A program made the translations under genes and the position numbers. Shown in pieces: positions 31,848 through 35,047 of a stretch of 35,047 nucleotides of DNA. The DNA lies in IMG/VR virus record IMGVR_UViG_3300027833_000127, positions 1-35,047 of that record; one strand, given 5' to 3'. Positions within the stretch are counted from its first letter, which is position 1; the number at the start of each line of letters is the position of its first letter. The notes under the pieces were generated by a model. That model was not told where the DNA came from. It did no database searches and saw only the letters and a program-made list of their open reading frames with translations. The stretch comes from a virus.

Positions 31848-32513
31848 TTAGTTAGTATTTGTATCTATTCGAATATTTCCAGAAACACTTATCCTATAAT
31901 CATCCGAAGTATAAAACGGATGAACGCAATGATTTAATCCAGCAGGAAACATTAAAATAGATCCCTCCCATGACTTATCGATTGGAACTGCTGTAGTTTG
32001 TGTTCTGCCTAATATATCACTATAAATAAAAGCAAGCTTTGAAGTAAAAGAATTTGACCTATCAGACTCTGTTTCCGACGAACTAGGAGGAAAGTAACTT
32101 TCTTCGTTTTCTAAATCGTAAGGTATTTTAATCCAAATTACAAAGCTTAACACACCCGAATGAACATGTATAGGATTAAACTCATATTTTTTTTGTTTGT
32201 TAACCCATAAATTACTTAGAGTTAAGCCATAGTTATTATATTTAGAAACTTCTTCGAATGAATCAATATATCCCGGATTAGCCTCTTTCCAAGTATCGGC
32301 CATTGCTAATAAAAAATCAGACATATTATCCTTAATATGATTTAATGAATACTCTTCTTGCATATGTCCTAATAAATTGCTATTATATTTTTCGTCTGAG
32401 TTAGACACATTATCAATAGTAGCTTTTAAATTTTCAAAAAGATCAAACGGAAGTTTAGATTCTAATATGCCAATATTAGGAAATGCCTTTGGCGATGCCG
32501 GTGTGTCAATCAT
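31848..32513 (-). CDS. Second 2OG-Fe(II) oxygenase-like protein, 221 aa
   Basis: Shows the same beta-helix signature as its neighbour but is clearly diverged. The first ligand motif is FNPIHVHSGVLSFVIWIKIP with H116 and H118, the distal His is H195 or H198 in FPAGLNHCVHPF, and R207 lies in DYRISVSGNI. The LSFVIWIKIPYD strand and GSILMFPAGLNHCVHP match phage 2OG-Fe(II) proteins. A Ser/Glu-rich loop near 142-155 interrupts the core. The N-terminal 60 residues are helical. Its start overlaps the halogenase stop by eight bases (ATGATTGA), indicating tight coupling. Having two different oxygenases next to a halogenase suggests successive oxidations of one scaffold, or independent protein hydroxylations. 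Confidence 0.82.
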   Translation of the reverse strand: MIDTPASPKAFPNIGILESKLPFDLFENLKATIDNVSNSDEKYNSNLLGHMQEEYSLNHIKDNMSDFLLAMADTWKEANPGYIDSFEEVSKYNNYGLTLSNLWVNKQKKYEFNPIHVHSGVLSFVIWIKIPYDLENEESYFPPSSSETESDRSNSFTSKLAFIYSDILGRTQTTAVPIDKSWEGSILMFPAGLNHCVHPFYTSDDYRISVSGNIRIDTNTN

Positions 32514-34095
32514 TTGTGTTAGTATCCTTGCTATTATATATATTCTGATCTAACCAATCATAGGCACTAAGCTGACTTTTGGCAGCAGTCTTCCACTGAT
32601 TCATTTTATTGTGTCTATTATACAAAAATCTTTCACAAAAATCACGCTGATTTACTTGCCTACCTAATTCATCTTTTACAATATCTACTTCAGTATATAT
32701 ATTATAATTCATGCCATTAGCTATACACACAATACCTGCTTTTCCAAAATGTCTAAGGGTATCTGTTTTTTTTACATATAGGTCATTAAATCCACTGTAA
32801 CTATTGCCTATATCTGGATCGTATACTCTTTCTCTATTTTTAATCCAATAATTAGAATCAGTTCTTATAGATAATGCATAGTGTAATGCAACAAAATCTG
32901 CAAAATTTTGATAAAATCTTCTTATACGTGCATTATACACATCTCTATCAAATTGATTGATTACTGGACGATCTACATGTCGACAGAATTCTAATAGAAA
33001 TTCATGCACACTTAATAATCCATTGCTTTCTAAAGGTTCAATGAATGCTGCTGCTAACCCAATTGCTAATACATTTTTAACCCATATGCGTTTGTGTATG
33101 CCTGTTCTAAAATTAATATGTCTAAAATTTAGTTCGTCAGTGACTCTATTAGGATTATGGACTGTCATTTTATCAGAATTAAGATGATCCTTAAATTCTT
33201 GTAATGCTTCTTCGTCTGATATAAATTCGTCTGAATAAACATACCCTGTGCCTATTCTTGACCATAAAGGAATATTCCAAACCCATCCATTAGTTAATGC
33301 AGTGCAATTTGTATATACTTCTAATTCTTTCTCTTTGTCAGTATACGGTACTTGTACTGCCCATGCTTTGTTGTTTGGTAAAATATCTCTATAAGAAACA
33401 AACGGTTCTTCTAATGCTTTGCCTAATAATAAACTTTCAAATCCGGTACAGTCTACATAAAGATCTGCTTGTAATTCTGTGCCGTCTTCTAATACTATTT
33501 TATCTATACCGTTTTCGTTTGTAGGAGTTTCGTTAACTGTTCCAACTATGTGGTTGACGCCTCGTGGTATACAATAATGATCTTTGAGATATTTTCCAAA
33601 TAGCAATGAATCAAAATGAAAAGCTGTGTCGTAATCAAATCTAAAATCATCAAAACTTCCGTCTTCGTTAGTTGATAATTTATTTTCATTTACTAGTGCC
33701 ATCGTAGGCCAAAAGTTTTCAGCGAAATCACTAGAATGTGTTTCGGGATAGTATATCTTTTTTAATTGCCAATCATTATAATTAATATCATCAATTTCAG
33801 ATGGATTACCAAACGGATAATGAAATCCACCATAATCTTTATCGTAAAAATCAGTAAATTTAATACTAAGCTTATATGTGCCGTTTGTGTGTTTAATAAA
33901 ATCTTTGTCGTCTATTCCAAGATATGCTGTCCAGTCTCGTATAAACGCTAGTGTACTTTCACCAACACCAATTTTAGGTACATCGGCACTTTCTACTAAT
34001 GTAATTTTTTTATTTGGAAATTTTTTAATTAATGTTGCAGCTGCCATCCAACCGGCTGAGCCGCCGCCAACTATTAATATACTATTAAATGCCAT
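32506..34095 (-). CDS. Flavin-dependent tryptophan halogenase-like enzyme, 529 aa
   Basis: Uses FADH2, O2 and halide to make hypohalous acid and halogenate an aromatic substrate. All landmarks are present: the FAD loop IVGGGSAGW (8-16), GVGEST (43-48), the catalytic lysine K75 in NGTYKLSIKF (equivalent to PrnA K79), the halogenase signature WxWxIP as WVWNIP (271-276), and IEPLESNG (352-359) carrying the conserved Glu region. Length matches PrnA (538). Substrate could be free Trp, a peptide or another indole; residues lining the pocket cannot be judged here. No flavin reductase is encoded in the window. AGGAGG lies seven bases before ATG, inside a hairpin arm. First gene of a five-gene operon with its own sigma70-type promoter. 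Confidence 0.95.
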   Translation of the reverse strand: MAFNSILIVGGGSAGWMAAATLIKKFPNKKITLVESADVPKIGVGESTLAFIRDWTAYLGIDDKDFIKHTNGTYKLSIKFTDFYDKDYGGFHYPFGNPSEIDDINYNDWQLKKIYYPETHSSDFAENFWPTMALVNENKLSTNEDGSFDDFRFDYDTAFHFDSLLFGKYLKDHYCIPRGVNHIVGTVNETPTNENGIDKIVLEDGTELQADLYVDCTGFESLLLGKALEEPFVSYRDILPNNKAWAVQVPYTDKEKELEVYTNCTALTNGWVWNIPLWSRIGTGYVYSDEFISDEEALQEFKDHLNSDKMTVHNPNRVTDELNFRHINFRTGIHKRIWVKNVLAIGLAAAFIEPLESNGLLSVHEFLLEFCRHVDRPVINQFDRDVYNARIRRFYQNFADFVALHYALSIRTDSNYWIKNRERVYDPDIGNSYSGFNDLYVKKTDTLRHFGKAGIVCIANGMNYNIYTEVDIVKDELGRQVNQRDFCERFLYNRHNKMNQWKTAAKSQLSAYDWLDQNIYNSKDTNTND

Positions 34096-34097
34096 AG

Positions 34098-34144
34098 CAA
34101 TGCCTCCTATAATGTATTTAATTATAACATCATAAGAGGCATTG
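34098..34144 (-). promoter_or_regulatory. 18-bp RBS-sequestering hairpin with the -10 box in its loop
   Basis: On the minus strand the 5' arm CAAUGCCUCUUAUGAUGU (34144-34127) pairs with the 3' arm ACAUUAUAGGAGGCAUUG (34115-34098), 18 pairs with two G-U. The 3' arm contains the whole AGGAGG and ends two bases before the AUG of the halogenase. The 11-base loop starts with TATAAT. Transcripts initiated in the loop (near 34114) lack the 5' arm. Confidence 0.85.
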
Positions 34145-34148
34145 TCAA
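34121..34148 (-). promoter_or_regulatory. Sigma70-type promoter of the halogenase operon
   Basis: TTGACA (34148-34143) and TATAAT (34126-34121) are exact consensus with a 16-base spacer. A TTAAATA (34121-34115), one mismatch from the late-promoter core, overlaps the end of the -10, so late use is also conceivable. Confidence 0.85.
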
Positions 34149-34161
34149 TGTGGTTTATATA

Positions 34162-34695
34162 TTAATCGTCAGGGTCTACTGGATCTGGTTCGCCTGGATC
34201 TGGAATTGTAACGCCTGGCGGTAGTGGCCAAGTAATCTCGTCTGCAGAAGCTATTGTTTCCCAGTTGATAGTGTCTGGAAGATCTCTTAGAGTTTGTCTA
34301 TAAGTTGCCCATGCTGCTTTGTCTTCATCACTCAATGCTGAATCAGGTAGTTGTGTCCAATCAGACGCTGGTAATAAATTTTGACGAGTGCGTTCCATAA
34401 ATCTAAATCGCTTTTCGATTACATCAATAGTTTGTTCGTTCCACTCTTGGGTGAAAACTCCGTCTTCATCTTTTACAATATTGCCTGGCTCTACATCAAC
34501 GTCGGTATCTCCGTTAACAACATTTCTTATTGAATCCCATACTGGAGCAAATCCTTTAGCACGGACTTCTTCTTCGGTAAAGCTCCAATCTACACCACCC
34601 ATTATATAAAATATATTGTCTGGGGTGATGAAGTGTTCGTCTACCATTTCGCCGTCTGCATCAATTGGTAAGTAGTTTACGTTTTGTAAATTCAT
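34162..34695 (-). CDS. Phage tail assembly chaperone-like protein, 177 aa
   Basis: The C-terminal half has the pattern of the Phage_tail_APC family: RQNLLPASDWTQLPD (about 103-117), then DEDKAAWATYRQTLRDLPD near 122-140, and a Pro-rich acidic end. Proteins of this class sit downstream of tail fibres and help fibre folding or attachment. The N-terminal part (residues 1-95, including NVNYLPIDADGEMVDEHFIT) may be a separate domain. I start at MNLQNVNYL because TGAGGA lies upstream; a longer frame adds only five residues. It follows the Gly/Cys-rich fibre gene after 20 bases, consistent with a fibre-chaperone pair. No own promoter is obvious, so it is probably read from the fibre promoter outside the window. 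Confidence 0.75.
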   Translation of the reverse strand: MNLQNVNYLPIDADGEMVDEHFITPDNIFYIMGGVDWSFTEEEVRAKGFAPVWDSIRNVVNGDTDVDVEPGNIVKDEDGVFTQEWNEQTIDVIEKRFRFMERTRQNLLPASDWTQLPDSALSDEDKAAWATYRQTLRDLPDTINWETIASADEITWPLPPGVTIPDPGEPDPVDPDD

Positions 34696-34715
34696 TATAT
34701 AATTCCTCAATCCTT

Positions 34716-35047
34716 TTATAAGTTATGTGTGTTAGTACAAGGCCAGCTTCTACCTTGACCCCAAATAATTCTAACAACGCCAGGTCCACCCCAGCCGCCG
34801 CCAGTCGATGTGCCGCCGCCACCTGAGCCGCCGCCGAAGATGCCACCGCAGTTGTAACCATTTCCATATGGGTTTGAATATGGTTCGCCTGGATTACCAC
34901 AAGATCCGCCTGAGCCGCCTTGTCCTGCGCCGCCTGAAGTACCGTGTCCAGTTCTGCCGTGTCCACATTTACCACAGCTTTCGCCATATGGGCCACCGTT
35001 AGCATAGCAGCACTTGCCGCATGAGCCTGTTCCGCCGCCGCCACCCG
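34716..35047 (-). CDS. C-terminal part of a Gly/Cys-rich tail fibre or adhesin (runs off the window edge)
   Basis: The minus-strand frame ending in TAA at 34716-34718 is open to the window edge and has no start inside it. It encodes about 109 residues, with Gly near 40 percent and eight Cys: TGSCGKCCYANGGPYGESCG, a KCGHGRTGHGTSGG stretch, CGNPGEPYSNPYG, then poly-Gly/Ser. It closes with GGPGVVRIIWGQGRSWPCTN followed by THNL. The VRIIWG...R.(F/W)P.TNT ending is a conserved terminus of Gly-rich fibre/adhesin proteins in marine phages, recalled from the family. A longer apparent Ala-rich frame (34661-35044) is a shadow of this gene. Followed by the tail-assembly chaperone gene. Confidence 0.8.
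   Translation of the reverse strand, partial: GGGGGTGSCGKCCYANGGPYGESCGKCGHGRTGHGTSGGAGQGGSGGSCGNPGEPYSNPYGNGYNCGGIFGGGSGGGGTSTGGGWGGPGVVRIIWGQGRSWPCTNTHNL

Noticed and set aside
34661-35044. 127-aa Ala-rich open frame on the minus strand
   Set aside because: It is a shifted reading of the Gly-rich fibre terminus. The true frame ends in the conserved VRIIWG-type tail and stops at 34716, and the shadow would overlap the chaperone gene start.
1-35047. CRISPR arrays, tRNAs, insertion sequences, integrase or attachment sites
   Set aside because: I searched by eye and saw no spaced direct repeats, cloverleaf-like segments, transposase motifs or integrase. No gap above 300 bases exists in which they could lie.

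Overview
The window is a 35-kb internal piece of a marine T4-like myovirus genome of the cyanophage/pelagiphage type. It is AT-rich and densely packed on both strands. It carries recognisable T4 morphogenesis genes: terminase gp17 and probable gp16, head-completion nuclease gp4, tail tube gp19, tail sheath gp18, and neck/tail-terminator proteins gp13, gp14 and gp15. At least ten perfect ATAAATA late-promoter octamer cores sit just upstream of structural genes. The host cannot be fixed from the sequence: no photosynthesis gene or tRNA is visible here.

Layout. (i) 45-14505, minus strand, read right to left: gp13, a small ORFan, a P-loop kinase-like gene, gp18, gp19, a second tube-fold protein, a 120-aa gene, gp4, probable gp16, two marine-phage conserved genes, gp17 and a 688-aa conserved protein. 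One small HNH-like gene lies opposite between gp18 and the kinase. (ii) 14568-17148, plus: gp14 (with a frameshift and an ATC start) and gp15, fired from a late promoter back-to-back with that of gp13. (iii) 17157-20616, plus: Nudix hydrolase, then an ADP-heptose cassette (hldE, hldD, a cupin, gmhB). (iv) 20613-28387, minus: a 2142-aa repeat-rich virion protein, a fibre-like protein and a small structural protein. (v) 28410-34095, minus: a five-gene operon of flavin-dependent tryptophan halogenase, two 2OG-Fe(II) oxygenases, a GT9/heptosyltransferase-like protein and a NodU-type carbamoyltransferase. (vi) 34162-35047, minus: a tail-assembly-chaperone-like protein and the 3' end of a Gly/Cys-rich fibre.

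The most interesting layer is regulatory. Structural genes use T4 late promoters, often punctuated by upstream terminators, and three have the promoter so close to the ATG that the mRNA should be leaderless. The non-structural genes instead have consensus host-type TTGACA/TATAAT promoters. At two of these (the halogenase operon and the P-loop kinase) the -10 box is in the loop of a hairpin whose 3' arm holds the Shine-Dalgarno sequence. Read-through transcripts should therefore be translationally closed, and only transcripts started in the loop open. T4 genes e and soc use the same trick with late promoters; here the promoter is sigma70-like. The third, hldE, should be leaderless.

Functionally, the heptose cassette can supply ADP-heptose to the GT9-like enzyme encoded 10 kb away. 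With the halogenase, oxygenases and carbamoyltransferase this suggests a phage-encoded sugar or small-molecule tailoring system that modifies the host surface, the phage fibres or a secreted product. That link is inference.
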